DNA of 64,000 bases from Neisseria sp. 83E34 (GCF_001308015.1 NZ_LGYH01000005.1:1-64000); one strand, 5' to 3'; shown: positions 1-9,108, counted from the first letter of the stretch. Made by a program: numbers and translations. Notes: a model not told the origin generated them from the letters alone.

Positions 1-7
1 AAGGCAG

Positions 8-36
8 CTCAGATACCCGATAATCGGGTATCTGAG
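8..36. repeat. 14-bp perfect inverted repeat
   Basis: CTCAGATACCCGAT is followed, after one A, by its exact reverse complement. There is no T-run on either side, so it is a weak terminator candidate. It may be the edge of a dispersed palindromic repeat. I see no gene in bases 1-399; the rest of this stretch is AT-rich with one DUS-pair terminator. Confidence 0.6.
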
Positions 37-254
37 GAGAATAAAGGGAATATTGGAATAGAAAACAGCCGAAATCCGGTGTTTGGGCATCAACTGTTAG
101 GTAAAGAGTTATTTTGCAAAGGTCTCAGCACTTAAAATATTTGATTTCCACAGCAATATATGCACCAGCTTAATTTTATTTAATAACAATGATAATAAAA
201 AATAAGAGCTGAACTATATAGCAAAAGTTAAATTGAATGCCTATGGAACACAAA

Positions 255-286
255 ATGCCTGTCTGAAATCTTTTTCAGACAGGCAT
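255..286. terminator. DUS-pair terminator after ribA
   Basis: ATGCCTGTCTGAAA and its reverse complement are separated by a few bases, giving a strong hairpin flanked by T-rich sequence. It lies about 115 bp downstream of ribA, which runs on the minus strand. Inverted pairs of uptake sequences commonly act as terminators in Neisseria. Confidence 0.65.
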
Positions 287-399
287 TGCTCTACGTAATA
301 ACAAGTATTCACTTCATATTATCAAGGATCTAATCATAAAGCTTGGCGTATATTCACAGCATTATCCGCCATTGCCTTTACCACTTTAAATCCATTCAA

Positions 400-984
400 T
401 TATAAAAAATGCCCCAACTTACCGGCTTTCGTACTCAAATAAAGCTCATTTTCCTCATTCTCGCCCACACGCAGCGGCACGCGTTCCACAACCCGGATGC
501 CGGCATTTTCCAACACGGCCACTTTCTGAGGATTATTGGTCAGCAAACGGATACTCTTCACGCCCAAATGCCTGAATATGTCCCTGGCCAAAGTAAAGTC
601 CCGCGCATCCACAGGCAAGCCTAGGGCCACATTTGCTTCAACCGTATCCATTCCTTGATCCTGAAGCTGATACGCGCGGATTTTATTAATCAAACCGATA
701 CCCCGCCCTTCCTGCCTCAAATACACAATCACGCCCCGCCCTTCTTGCTGTACAGCCTGCATAGCTGCCTGCAATTGCGGTCCGCAATCACATTTTTGCG
801 AAAACAACGCATCTCCGGTCAAACATTCAGAATGCACCCTCGACAACACCGCTTCCCCATCGCCCACGTCCCCCATTACTAAGGCCACATGCTCTTGACC
901 GCCGGCCTCTTCAAAGCCATGCATCATAAACACCCCCCATTCCGTAGGCAGGCGGCAAGAGGCTACAAATTTTAATCCCTGCAT
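400..984 (-). CDS. ribA: GTP cyclohydrolase II
   Basis: The product opens the imidazole ring of GTP to give 2,5-diamino-6-ribosylamino-pyrimidinone phosphate, the first step of riboflavin synthesis, in the cytosol. The motif [17 protein letters not shown] holds the three zinc cysteines. With the ATG at 984 they fall at residues 54, 65 and 67, the Escherichia coli RibA numbering, so I prefer it to the GTG three bases upstream. The GTP-binding stretch RQEGRGIGL follows. Length (194 aa) is normal for a single-domain RibA. The start codon overlaps the stop codon of the upstream GAF gene (TGATG), so the two are probably translationally coupled. Confidence 0.93.
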   Translation of the reverse strand: MQGLKFVASCRLPTEWGVFMMHGFEEAGGQEHVALVMGDVGDGEAVLSRVHSECLTGDALFSQKCDCGPQLQAAMQAVQQEGRGVIVYLRQEGRGIGLINKIRAYQLQDQGMDTVEANVALGLPVDARDFTLARDIFRHLGVKSIRLLTNNPQKVAVLENAGIRVVERVPLRVGENEENELYLSTKAGKLGHFL

Positions 985-1652
985 CACATATCCCCGTTAT
1001 CTTCTATTTCATTATCCATATTAAGTAAAACACTCAAAGGTTCAACCAATGCCAAAGCAAGGCCCACCCACTCTGCTTGAGCTGCATCATCAAATGCAGA
1101 TTTCTGCTCAGCCTCCACATGCAGCACACCCAACACCCGGCCGCTCGGCAAACAAATCGGTAACGACATCTGGCTCGGGCCGCGCATATTATGCAGGCCT
1201 TTCAGCTCCCCTTGCTCCAGCCAATGCTCGACATTATCCACCACATTCAGCCAACCCGTCTGCGCCGAACGGGCAAACAAATAATGCCAGCCGTTTTCCT
1301 CATCGACAGACACCTTCTGCTCGATCACTTCACCTTGTTGCGCCAAGCGTACAAGATAAGTTAACTCATCCGGAGCCAGAGCATACACGACCGCACTTTT
1401 CACCACTGTACGCTCAAACACAGAATCCAGAGCCATGAAAACCTGTTTCAGAGCCACTTCATTCTGCTCATTTTCCAAAATATGCTCCGCAAGCACCACA
1501 TCATCGTTCGCATACCATAAAAGCGCCCGTTCAATCGCCGCATTACCCGAAGCCATGACAAGCCGAACCGCAACCTGTGCCACACACACATCATCCTCAG
1601 GCAGCTTCAAACCTTGCGTTTGCAGATAATCCCGAACCGATAAATCAGACAT
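984..1652 (-). CDS. GAF-domain protein of unknown role
   Basis: The predicted 222-aa soluble protein has a helical N-terminus and a C-terminal half (about residues 90-215) that looks like a degenerate GAF sensor domain ([19 protein letters not shown] is typical of the GAF core). I chose the ATG at 1652 because AAGGA lies five bases upstream; a longer TTG-initiated form from 1676 is possible. It is followed by ribA with a TGATG overlap, so the two form an operon. No ligand-binding residue can be named with confidence and no output domain is attached, so its function is unknown. Confidence 0.7.
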   Translation of the reverse strand: MSDLSVRDYLQTQGLKLPEDDVCVAQVAVRLVMASGNAAIERALLWYANDDVVLAEHILENEQNEVALKQVFMALDSVFERTVVKSAVVYALAPDELTYLVRLAQQGEVIEQKVSVDEENGWHYLFARSAQTGWLNVVDNVEHWLEQGELKGLHNMRGPSQMSLPICLPSGRVLGVLHVEAEQKSAFDDAAQAEWVGLALALVEPLSVLLNMDNEIEDNGDM

Positions 1653-1831
1653 AACATTCCTTCCTAAAGCGGACAACCAACCAGCGGGAATCTGTCAACA
1701 CATCCCAATCATTCCAAAAAATGCTTGAAACATCGAAAATAATTTGGCCTATCCACCATTAAAAAAGCCGCCCGCATCAGCACAGACGGCAATACTGCTC
1801 CGATAAATCAGTGCTGATTATAACTTTTTCA

Positions 1832-1863
1832 ATGCCTGTCTGAAAAATTTTTCAGACAGGCAT
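1832..1863. terminator. DUS-pair hairpin upstream of tRNA-Leu
   Basis: Head-to-head ATGCCTGTCTGAA copies form a hairpin with an A/T-rich loop. It separates the GAF gene's 5' region from the tRNA promoter. Confidence 0.55.
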
Positions 1864-1891
1864 TTCCATTTTCTTAACTTATGCGTATAAT
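1863..1891 (+). promoter_or_regulatory. tRNA-Leu promoter
   Basis: A consensus -10 TATAAT (1886-1891) lies 17 bp after a -35-like TTTCCA (1863-1868) and 19 bp before the tRNA 5' end. Confidence 0.6.
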
Positions 1892-1910
1892 CAGCACTTC
1901 ACTTTTTTTT

Positions 1911-1995
1911 GCGGACGTGGCGAAATTGGTAGACGCACCAGATTTAGGTTCTGGCGCCGAGAGGTGTGAGAGTTCGAGTCTCTCCGTCCGCACCA
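1911..1995 (+). tRNA. tRNA-Leu (anticodon UAG)
   Basis: This 85-nt class II tRNA has the acceptor stem GCGGACG paired with CGTCCGC, a D-loop with GAAATTGGTAGACGC, an anticodon arm CCAGA-TTTAGGT-TCTGG with anticodon TAG, a long variable arm, a TTCGAGTCT T-loop and an encoded CCA. It decodes CUN leucine codons. Confidence 0.96.
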
Positions 1996-2002
1996 AACAA
2001 AT

Positions 2003-2038
2003 AGCGCAAGCCTTTAATTTATAAGGCTTGCGCTTTTT
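2003..2038 (+). terminator. Rho-independent terminator of tRNA-Leu
   Basis: A perfect 12-bp stem, AGCGCAAGCCTT with AAGGCTTGCGCT and an 8-nt loop, is followed by TTTTT. It lies eight bases downstream of the tRNA CCA end. Confidence 0.85.
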
Positions 2039-2084
2039 AATTCCACAATTCTGTGACAATCTCACAAACCCATATCTTTTTCCA

Positions 2085-2127
2085 AATTATGCATAATTAT
2101 GCATTGGGTGCATAATTATGCATAATT
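2085..2127 (+). promoter_or_regulatory. Perfect 19-bp inverted repeat, likely operator
   Basis: AATTATGCATAATTATGCA (2085-2103) is followed by TTGGG and then its exact reverse complement (2109-2127). Each arm contains the self-complementary 14-mer TGCATAATTATGCA, so the site is a palindrome of palindromes with two equivalent half-sites 19 bp apart. It ends 31 bp before the ATPase start codon and contains several CATAAT -10-like hexamers, as expected for an autoregulatory operator. A cruciform-forming or attachment site is the alternative. Confidence 0.6.
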
Positions 2128-2158
2128 CAATATTCAGATAAACAGCCGGGCAATTAAC

Positions 2159-3244
2159 ATGAATGATCCCCTATACTTCCACCGCCCCGATTATGCCGCC
2201 AAACTCGTTAACAGCCTCAAAGATGGAATCATGCATGCTTTTACCTTGTTTGCGCCACGCCGCATGGGGAAAACCAAATTTCTATTAAATGATATTGCAC
2301 CGGCTGCAGAGGAAGCCGGTTTCAATGTTTTCTATTTCTCCTTTATGGACGATAACCGTGACAACTTAACCCAGCGCTTTCAGGCAGCCTTATACCACTT
2401 CGCACAAAATATCAACAAAATCAGTAGCGCCAAAACTTTTATCAGCAGTGTAAGTAAAATTGATATTTTAGGCGTAGGAATTGAGCGTGATACCGAAACC
2501 AAAGCCATCCCGCCCATTAGTGACATTATCAGCGCAATCGCTGCGGTAGGCCGCCCTTCATTATTATTACTTGACGAAGTGCAGGAGCTGGCGCGCATTA
2601 AGGGCACGGAAGGTATTATTCGCGCTTTACGCACAGGCTTGGATATCAACCAAAACCAGGTCAAAACCATTTTCACAGGCAGCAGCACTCATGATTTAAA
2701 AGCGATGTTCAACAACAGCAGAGCACCGTTTTTCCACTTTGCCCATGCGCTGGATTTCCCTTTGCTCAGCCGCGCTTTTACTGATTTCCTGGCTGACATT
2801 TATCATGAGCGGACAGGGAATGCTGCCGACAAAAATGCTTTTTATGAAATATTTGAAAAACTAAACCACACCCCAATGTACATGAGGGCAATTGTGCAAG
2901 ACATGATTGTGAACCCTGATTTAAGTCTGCACACCGCCGCTGTAGAGCGGTTGGAACAGCTTAACAGCCAAGACGGGCAAATCAAAGAATGGCAGCAAAT
3001 GAGGCCGCTGGAGCAAATCATACTTGCAGACATTGCCCAAAACAACAATGTAAGCCCATACAGCAACCAACGGCGCAAAGAATATGCTTTGATGCTGGGT
3101 GTAACCAACATAAGCAGCAGCAGCGTACAAAGCGCACTGAAGCGTATGGAACGCCACAACTGGATAAGCCGCGATATGTCCGGTTCATTGCAGATAAACA
3201 GCCCTTTATTGCAGATTTGGATAATGGCACAAGATAAGCGTTAA
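2159..3244 (+). CDS. P-loop AAA-type ATPase with winged-helix C-terminus
   Basis: The 361-aa protein resembles the archaeal-type or ATPase_2 AAA family. The N-terminus has a Walker A APRRMGKTK (about residues 32-40). LLLLDEVQEL (about 138-147) is Walker B, and FTGSSTHDL may hold sensor 1. The last 70 residues (RKEYALMLGVTNISSSSVQSALKRMERHNWI) look like a winged helix that could bind DNA. It has no partner gene on its strand and sits between tRNA-Leu and a convergent yidC, a common site for acquired genes. Function is unknown; a nucleic-acid-linked or defence-related ATPase is an inference. Confidence 0.75.
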   Translation: MNDPLYFHRPDYAAKLVNSLKDGIMHAFTLFAPRRMGKTKFLLNDIAPAAEEAGFNVFYFSFMDDNRDNLTQRFQAALYHFAQNINKISSAKTFISSVSKIDILGVGIERDTETKAIPPISDIISAIAAVGRPSLLLLDEVQELARIKGTEGIIRALRTGLDINQNQVKTIFTGSSTHDLKAMFNNSRAPFFHFAHALDFPLLSRAFTDFLADIYHERTGNAADKNAFYEIFEKLNHTPMYMRAIVQDMIVNPDLSLHTAAVERLEQLNSQDGQIKEWQQMRPLEQIILADIAQNNNVSPYSNQRRKEYALMLGVTNISSSSVQSALKRMERHNWISRDMSGSLQINSPLLQIWIMAQDKR

Positions 3245-3273
3245 AGGTTATTACCAAGCAACTGACACGATGG

Positions 3274-3308
3274 ATGCCTGTCTGAAAACCACTTTTTCAG
3301 ACAGGCAT
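3274..3308 (+). terminator. DUS-pair terminator after ATPase gene
   Basis: ATGCCTGTCTGAAA and its reverse complement flank an ACCACTT loop, 30 bp after the ATPase stop codon. Confidence 0.65.
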
Positions 3309-3370
3309 CTTTATTATTTCAAACACTTAGATTTGATCCAAGCATCGCCCAATGTTACTGAATCTAAACT

Positions 3371-3425
3371 CAAGTCAAGCCCGGGTATGGCGGGCGCACT
3401 ATTTTTAAGTTAATTCACCATATAT
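3371..3425. repeat. Degenerate copy of the dispersed CGTCATACTCGGG element
   Basis: CAAGTCAAGCCCGGGTATGG followed by TTTTTAAGTTAATTCACCATATA matches the right arm and right end of the fuller copy at 51749-51887. The left half is missing, so this looks like a decayed remnant. Confidence 0.5.
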
Positions 3426-3451
3426 GGTCTAATTTCATCACTCCTAAAAAA

Positions 3452-3481
3452 ATGCCTGTCTGAAAACTTTCAGACAGGCAT
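3452..3481 (-). terminator. DUS-pair terminator after yidC
   Basis: An ATGCCTGTCTGAAA inverted pair with a tight loop and T-runs on both sides lies 24 bp beyond the yidC stop codon. It can serve both converging transcription units. Confidence 0.7.
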
Positions 3482-3505
3482 TTTTACCTAACAAAGCGAT
3501 ACGGG

Positions 3506-5140
3506 TTATTTATCCAACACTTCACCTTGTGCACGTTGCTTCTCAATGGATTTATTAATGTACCATTGTTGGGCGATACTTAAAATATTGTTCACCACCC
3601 AGTAAAGCACCAAGCCGGATGGGAAGAAGAAGAACATCACTGAGAAAATAATCGGCATCATCTTCATCATTTTCGCCTGCATCGGATCGGTTGGCGGCGG
3701 ATTGAGTGTGGTTTGGAACCACATAGTCGCAGCCATCAGTAACGGCAGGATAAAATAAGGATCCGTGCGGCTAAGATCGGTAATCCAACCAATCCAAGGC
3801 GCTTGACGCAACTCAACCGATGCAAACACTGCCCAATACAATCCAATAAATACAGGGATTTGCAGAAGCATAGGCAAACAACCACCGAGCGGATTGATTT
3901 TTTCATCGCGATACATCTGCATCATGGCTTGTTGCAAAGCCATACGGTCGTCACCGTATTTCTGTTTCAAGGCTTCCAGCTTAGGCGCAACAGCACGCAT
4001 TTTTGCCATTGAGCGGTAAGAAGCATTGGTCAACGGATACAAAGCAGCTTTCACAATCACGGTTAGCAATACAATCGCCCAGCCCCAGTTACCCACCAAG
4101 CCGTGCAATTTTTCCAGTAACCAGAATAAACCGGTAGCAGGGTAATAAACGCGGCCATAGTCTTTTGCTAGCTCAAGTTTATCGGCAATCTTACTAATGG
4201 TTGATGTCGTTTGCGGGCCGGCATACAGGCTCATCGGGAAGCTGTATTTCATGCCGTTCTGCATTTCAGGCAAGTTGACCACCACACCCGAAGAATAAAG
4301 GTTATCATTGCGGCGCTTGATATCAAGCTGGCAGCCTGCGGTACACACAGACGCACCATCTTTAGGCTGCAAAATCCAAGTAGCCATAAAATAGTGTTGG
4401 ATCATGCCCACCCAGCCGGTGTTGGTGCGGCGGACATATTCGGCTTTATCGGTGCCCGAATTGAAATCGTCATCCAAATCGCTGAAATCAACTTTTTCAA
4501 AGTCACCCTGCGGCGTGTACACAACCGGACCGGTATAAGTATGGGTAAAGAAGCCCGAGCCTTCAGGGGCTTTGTTGTCACGCACCACTTTATAAACCGC
4601 ATGAGCTTTAAAAGGCTTACCGCTCAAATTGGTTACATCAAAACGTACGTCAACTAAATAGCTGTCTTTTTTAAACGTATAAACTTTATCAATCCGCAAA
4701 CCGTCACGAGCCGGCGCACTCAAACGCACTTCTGCTTTGTCGCCGTTTAACGTGTATTGTTTCTGCGCCGCGGTAAAAGCCAACCCCTTCAATAAGCTTT
4801 GACCACTAGCATCTTGCAGATCAGATTGTGCAATGTAAGTATTTTCTTTATTGTCACTAAACAATACGAAATCTTTATTTTCATTGCCGGTAGCGTTGTA
4901 TTTCAAGAGAGTAAGACCGCGCAAATCGCCACTTTTCTCATCAATAACAGCCTTAACCGTGTCTGTTGTTACGGTAATCGGCTGCACAGGAGAAAGCGTA
5001 AGCTCTGTTGACGGCGCTTTTTGCTGTTGTTGCTGCTGCACCACAGCCTGAGGCTGTTTGGGCGTAGGGAAAAGCTGCTCCCACCCAAGTAAAATCAGCA
5101 AAGCAATCGCAAAAAACATGGTTAGTCTTTTGGCGTCCAT
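3506..5140 (-). CDS. yidC: Membrane protein insertase YidC
   Basis: The product inserts and folds inner-membrane proteins, alone or with SecYEG. At 544 aa it has the Gram-negative architecture: an N-terminal anchor helix (residues about 5-22), a large periplasmic beta domain preceded by a Gln-rich linker, and the conserved C-terminal five-helix core starting near WLLEKLHGLVGNWGWAIVLLT, with NPLGGCLPMLLQIPVFIGLYW. It is the last gene of the rpmH-rnpA-yidD-yidC cluster, 133 bp after yidD. It converges on the ATPase gene, with a terminator between them. Confidence 0.97.
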   Translation of the reverse strand: MDAKRLTMFFAIALLILLGWEQLFPTPKQPQAVVQQQQQQKAPSTELTLSPVQPITVTTDTVKAVIDEKSGDLRGLTLLKYNATGNENKDFVLFSDNKENTYIAQSDLQDASGQSLLKGLAFTAAQKQYTLNGDKAEVRLSAPARDGLRIDKVYTFKKDSYLVDVRFDVTNLSGKPFKAHAVYKVVRDNKAPEGSGFFTHTYTGPVVYTPQGDFEKVDFSDLDDDFNSGTDKAEYVRRTNTGWVGMIQHYFMATWILQPKDGASVCTAGCQLDIKRRNDNLYSSGVVVNLPEMQNGMKYSFPMSLYAGPQTTSTISKIADKLELAKDYGRVYYPATGLFWLLEKLHGLVGNWGWAIVLLTVIVKAALYPLTNASYRSMAKMRAVAPKLEALKQKYGDDRMALQQAMMQMYRDEKINPLGGCLPMLLQIPVFIGLYWAVFASVELRQAPWIGWITDLSRTDPYFILPLLMAATMWFQTTLNPPPTDPMQAKMMKMMPIIFSVMFFFFPSGLVLYWVVNNILSIAQQWYINKSIEKQRAQGEVLDK

Positions 5141-5273
5141 CGTGTGTTAAGTCCTAAAAATTATTTAAGGGTTATGATTAATTCAAACTTGAAAGGATAA
5201 CAGATAAATGAATTTCGCGCGTGATTGTTTAACAAAATGCAGCTGAATGTTAACTAAAGGATTGGCAAAATAT

Positions 5274-5486
5274 TTAAGGAACAGGGTCATGCCCGTGCCC
5301 GCCCCAAGGATGACAGCGCGCTACTCGCTTTAAAGCCAGCCATCCGCCCTTTAATGCGCCGTATTTGTTAATAGCCTCCACAGCATATTGCGAGCAAGTC
5401 GGCGTATAGCGGCAACGCGGCGAGATCATAGGGCTGATGCAATATTGGTAAAACTTAATCAACCCCAAAAACAGTTTAGCCAACAT
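5274..5486 (-). CDS. yidD: Membrane protein insertion efficiency factor YidD
   Basis: This 70-aa protein has the family signature [29 protein letters not shown] with its conserved cysteines and ends in the usual [12 protein letters not shown]. YidD proteins are membrane-associated through an amphipathic helix and help YidC-dependent insertion. The gene follows rnpA by five bases. Confidence 0.94.
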   Translation of the reverse strand: MLAKLFLGLIKFYQYCISPMISPRCRYTPTCSQYAVEAINKYGALKGGWLALKRVARCHPWGGHGHDPVP

Positions 5487-5491
5487 CGTCT

Positions 5492-5836
5492 TTATGACTT
5501 TCTGGGGAGCATCAATTGCGCTAACTCTTTGCGCACTTCCACTGCATGGCTTCTATCAAACCGCTGGCGAACCCGCACCACAAAATCATAAGGTGCCAAT
5601 TCGCTTTTATGGCAACGGAACCACTCCCTAATCACACGCTTCATATAATTGCGCTCGTTTGCACGCTTGGCAGCTTTCTTACCTACCACCAAGCCTAAGC
5701 GAGCGTACCCATAAACGTTTGTATCCGATTGCAACACTTGCAAGAATGCCCTACTGCGTTGCTTTCTTAAAGCAAAAACGGAAGAAAATTCTTCCGTTTT
5801 CAATAAGCGGTATCGCTTTCCAAAGCGCTGTTCCAC
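5492..5836 (-). CDS. rnpA: Ribonuclease P protein component
   Basis: The basic protein subunit of RNase P helps its RNA remove tRNA 5' leaders. The motif [18 protein letters not shown] is the RNR signature. I place the start at the GTG at 5836 ([13 protein letters not shown]..., 114 aa). It lies 14 bp after the rpmH stop and aligns with the usual RnpA N-terminus; a longer frame from 5908 would overlap rpmH. Gene order rpmH-rnpA-yidD-yidC is the conserved one. Confidence 0.92.
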   Translation of the reverse strand: MEQRFGKRYRLLKTEEFSSVFALRKQRSRAFLQVLQSDTNVYGYARLGLVVGKKAAKRANERNYMKRVIREWFRCHKSELAPYDFVVRVRQRFDRSHAVEVRKELAQLMLPRKS

Positions 5837-5849
5837 AGCGGCACCAAGC

Positions 5850-5984
5850 TTAAACAGCCAAGCGTTTGCGGCCTTTGGCACGACGCGCAGCCAACACAGC
5901 GCGACCACCGCGGGTTTTAGAACGAACCAGGAAACCGTGGGTGCGTTTACGCTTGGTAACTGAAGGTTGATAAGTGCGTTTCAT
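5850..5984 (-). CDS. rpmH: Ribosomal protein bL34
   Basis: A 44-codon gene encodes [18 protein letters not shown] and then an Arg/Lys-rich tail ending in KRLAV, a standard bL34 of the 50S subunit. It is the first gene of the rpmH-rnpA-yidD-yidC operon, with AGGA nine bases upstream of the ATG, and lies divergent from dnaA. Confidence 0.97.
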   Translation of the reverse strand: MKRTYQPSVTKRKRTHGFLVRSKTRGGRAVLAARRAKGRKRLAV

Positions 5985-6022
5985 GTCGATTCCTAAAATT
6001 AATCTGAAATATTAAACGAAAG

Positions 6023-6051
6023 ATTACACACCAAATCAATTTTTTTGTCAA
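6023..6051 (-). promoter_or_regulatory. rpmH operon promoter
   Basis: On the minus strand TTGACA (6051..6046) is followed after exactly 17 bp by TGTAAT (6028..6023). This near-consensus sigma-70 promoter lies about 40 bp upstream of rpmH. Confidence 0.75.
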
Positions 6052-6218
6052 TATATATCGGCATATACCTCACCATGCTTGTCTGAAAATTTATATAGCC
6101 TGCCCATGCAAATCCCCCATACGCTGATAGCAGTTATCCACAAAATTCGGTATAATCTTGCGAATCTTTAACAAACGCACAAACTGCCGCCCCGCCCGCA
6201 GCCACTCTGGATTAGCCG
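6052..6218. promoter_or_regulatory. dnaA upstream region with one consensus DnaA box; possible oriC part
   Basis: The AT-rich rpmH-dnaA gap holds one perfect DnaA box TTATCCACA (6134-6142) and, nine bases on, a -10-like TATAAT (6151-6156). The box next to the promoter suggests DnaA autoregulation. I found no cluster of further boxes here, so assigning the replication origin to this gap is tentative. Confidence 0.45.
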
Positions 6219-7772
6219 ATGACTCTTGCCGAATTCTGGCCCCTGTGCCTCGACCGTCTTCACCATACTTTAACGCCGCAACAATTCGATACTTGGATTG
6301 CGCCGTTAACCGTGGGCGAAGAAAAAGGCCAATGGGTGGTTTATGGTAAAAATCAATTTTCGGTCAATATGCTGAAAAAGCAATTTGCCCAATCTATCGA
6401 GCGCGTTCGTGCAGAAATTGCACCCGGTTCACCCAGCCTGCTTTTTAAAACCGGCAAAGGGCAAAGCTTTACACGCGCCGGCCGGGCTGTTAGCTCTGAT
6501 ATTCAATCCTGCCTGTCGGAAAACACCCGAAAAACCGAAGCTTCTCCGCTCGCCTCGCAAAAAAGCCTGTCTGAAAATGCCGCTAAGCCTCAAACAAGTC
6601 AAAAAAATACAGCCAAAACCAGCGCGGCCGAAATTTTGGCCGAGCGTATAAAAAATTTGCCCACAACAAACAAAAAAGCCAAAACGGAAGAGTCCAAAAA
6701 AACCAAAGCAAAAACAGAAGCCGAAAAAGAAAAAGCCGAGCAATTTTACGCCCAAACCAATTTATCCCATGATTACACGTTCGACACCTTGGTTGAAGGC
6801 AAAGGTAACCGAATTGCTGCTGCCGCTGCACAATCTATCGTTGAAAATCCCGGCAAGAGCTATAACCCTTTTTTCCTCTACGGCAGCACAGGCTTGGGCA
6901 AGACCCACTTGGTTCAAGCCATTGGCAACGAATTATTGAAAAACAAACCGGATGCAAAAGTGCGCTACATGCATTCCGACGACTACATCCGCAGCTTTAT
7001 GAATGCCGTGCGCAGCAACAGCTACGAAACATTCAAACAGCAATACAAACAATACGACCTCTTAATAATTGACGACATCCAGTTCATCAAAGGCAAAGAG
7101 CGCACGATGGAAGAGTTTTTTTATCTTTACAACCACTTCCACAACGAAAAGAAACAACTTATCCTCACCTGCGATGTGCTGCCCACCAAAATCGAGGATA
7201 TGGACGACCGCCTAAAGTCGCGTTTTTCATGGGGCTTAACTTTAGAGCTTGAACCACCCGAATTAGAAATGCGAGTGGCCATTTTGCAGAAAAAAGCAGA
7301 AACCGCCGGCGTAGAGCTGGATGAACAAGCTGCTTTTTTCATTGCCAAACATATCCGCTCCAATGTGCGCGAATTGGAAGGCGCTTTCAAGCGTGTCGAA
7401 GCCCGCAGCCGCTTCTTGAAGAAAAAAATCGACATTGATCTGGCAGCGGAAGCTTTGCAAGACATCGTAGCCAGCGCCTACAAAATTATTACCGCCGATC
7501 TGATTATGGATACCGTAGCCAAACACTACCGCATCAAAATCAGCGACCTGCTCGGCGCCAAGCGCACGCGCAACATCGCACGCCCGCGCCAAGTTGCCAT
7601 GAGCCTCACCAAAGAATTAACCAACCTCAGCCTGCCCGCCATCGGCGATGCATTCGGCGGCCGCGACCACACCACAGTGATGCATGCCGTTAAAACCGTA
7701 GCCAAATTGCGCAACGAAGACCCCGAGCTGGCACAAGACTATGAAAAATTATTGATTTTAATCCAGAATTGA
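6219..7772 (+). CDS. dnaA: Chromosomal replication initiator DnaA
   Basis: DnaA binds DnaA boxes and opens oriC. Domain I (about residues 1-80, LAEFWPLCLDRLHHTLTPQQF) is followed by a long Lys/Ala/Thr-rich domain II (about 80-170). Next come the AAA+ core with Walker A GSTGLGKTH and Walker B LLIIDDIQF, and a C-terminal box-binding domain with RDHTTVMHAVKTV. At 517 aa it is longer than E. coli DnaA (467), the difference lying in the linker, which also encodes uptake-sequence copies. It is followed 20 bp later by dnaN. Confidence 0.97.
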   Translation: MTLAEFWPLCLDRLHHTLTPQQFDTWIAPLTVGEEKGQWVVYGKNQFSVNMLKKQFAQSIERVRAEIAPGSPSLLFKTGKGQSFTRAGRAVSSDIQSCLSENTRKTEASPLASQKSLSENAAKPQTSQKNTAKTSAAEILAERIKNLPTTNKKAKTEESKKTKAKTEAEKEKAEQFYAQTNLSHDYTFDTLVEGKGNRIAAAAAQSIVENPGKSYNPFFLYGSTGLGKTHLVQAIGNELLKNKPDAKVRYMHSDDYIRSFMNAVRSNSYETFKQQYKQYDLLIIDDIQFIKGKERTMEEFFYLYNHFHNEKKQLILTCDVLPTKIEDMDDRLKSRFSWGLTLELEPPELEMRVAILQKKAETAGVELDEQAAFFIAKHIRSNVRELEGAFKRVEARSRFLKKKIDIDLAAEALQDIVASAYKIITADLIMDTVAKHYRIKISDLLGAKRTRNIARPRQVAMSLTKELTNLSLPAIGDAFGGRDHTTVMHAVKTVAKLRNEDPELAQDYEKLLILIQN

Positions 7773-7792
7773 TTATTCAAAAGGTATAAACC

Positions 7793-8896
7793 ATGTTGAT
7801 TTTACAAGCCGAACGCGACGCCCTGCTCAAACCGCTCCAAGCCGTAACCGGCATCGTAGAGCGCCGCCACACCCTGCCGATTTTGTCTAATGTATTGTTA
7901 GAAAACGTACACGGGCAAACCAATATTCTGGCAACCGACTTAGAAATCCAAATCAACACCACCGGCCCGCAAAGCGACGCCGGTGAATTCCGCATCACCA
8001 CCAACGCAAAAAAACTGCAAGACATTCTGCGCGCCTTGCCCGAAGGCTCATTGGTTGCACTGGATTGGGCGCAAAACCGCCTCACCCTAAAAGCAGGCAA
8101 ATCGCGCTTCAACCTGCAAACCCTGCCGGCCGAAGATTTCCCGCTGATGAGCGTGGGTGAAGATGTGAACACCGCATTCAGCCTGCCGCAGGAAGCCTTG
8201 AAAAACATGCTTTCGCAAGTGCAATACAGCATGGCCGTGCAAGACATCCGCTATTATCTCAACGGCTTGCTAATGCAAACCGAAGGCGACCAATTGCGCC
8301 TGGTTGCTACCGACGGCCACCGCCTCGCTTACTCCAGCACCACCATTGATGCCGACTTGCCGAGTGCCGAAGTGATTCTGCCACGCAAAACCGTGCTCGA
8401 ATTATTCAAATTGCTCAACAACCCGAGCGAACCCGTGAGCATTGAATTGCTCAACAACCAAGTGCGCTTCCGCTGCAATGACACCGTAATCGTCAGCAAA
8501 GTGGTCGATGGCAAATTCCCCGATTTCAACCGCGTTATCCCGCTTGATAACGACAAAATCTTCCTCGTAGGCCGCACCCAGCTTTTAGGCGCACTGGAGC
8601 GCGCCGCCATTCTGGCAAATGAAAAATTCCGTGGCGCCCGCCTACACCTGAAGCCCGGTTTGCTGAGCGTAGTATGCAGCAACAATGAGCAAGAAGAAGC
8701 ACGCGAAGAACTTGAAATCGCTTATCAAGGCGGCGAATTGGAAGTTGGCTTCAACATCGGCTACTTAATGGACGTATTGCGCAATGTGCATGCCGAAGAT
8801 ATGCAGCTGGCCTTCGGCGATGCCAACCGCTCCACCCTATTCACCATCCCCAACAATCCGAATTTCAAATACATCGTAATGCCGATGCGGATTTAA
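7793..8896 (+). CDS. dnaN: DNA polymerase III beta subunit (sliding clamp)
   Basis: This 367-aa protein is the ring-shaped processivity clamp of the replicative polymerase. The N-terminus MLILQAERDALLKPLQAVTGIVERRHTLPIL and the C-terminal YIVMPMRI are typical of DnaN. The gene is cotranscribed with dnaA in the usual order, and a DUS-pair terminator follows 12 bp after the stop. Confidence 0.97.
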   Translation: MLILQAERDALLKPLQAVTGIVERRHTLPILSNVLLENVHGQTNILATDLEIQINTTGPQSDAGEFRITTNAKKLQDILRALPEGSLVALDWAQNRLTLKAGKSRFNLQTLPAEDFPLMSVGEDVNTAFSLPQEALKNMLSQVQYSMAVQDIRYYLNGLLMQTEGDQLRLVATDGHRLAYSSTTIDADLPSAEVILPRKTVLELFKLLNNPSEPVSIELLNNQVRFRCNDTVIVSKVVDGKFPDFNRVIPLDNDKIFLVGRTQLLGALERAAILANEKFRGARLHLKPGLLSVVCSNNEQEEAREELEIAYQGGELEVGFNIGYLMDVLRNVHAEDMQLAFGDANRSTLFTIPNNPNFKYIVMPMRI

Positions 8897-8908
8897 TCAA
8901 GCACACAA

Positions 8909-8940
8909 ATGCCTGTCTGAAAATGTTTTCAGACAGGCAT
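8909..8940 (+). terminator. DUS-pair terminator after dnaN
   Basis: An ATGCCTGTCTGAAAA inverted pair is followed by TTTTC. Confidence 0.75.
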
Positions 8941-9028
8941 TTTCATAAGCCTTAACCAACATACTCCGGCTTACCCTAAATATCCTTTATTTCCCAAGCC
9001 AACTCATTCTACATAACACATCCAATCC

Positions 9029-9067
9029 GCAGATGCCTGTCTGAAAACTTTTCAGACAGGCATCTGC
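9029..9067. terminator. Extended DUS-pair hairpin before ychF
   Basis: The pair of 12-mers is extended outward by GCAG/CTGC, giving a stem of 17 bp with a short loop. It isolates ychF from the dnaAN unit. Confidence 0.6.
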
Positions 9068-9108
9068 ATTTCAAACCTTTCTCCACCAAGCAACACCCCT
9101 GCGAAATA

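Noticed and set aside
1874-2065. Minus-strand frame across tRNA-Leu
   Set aside because: It overlaps the tRNA and its terminator; a well-known false frame type over tRNA-Leu genes.
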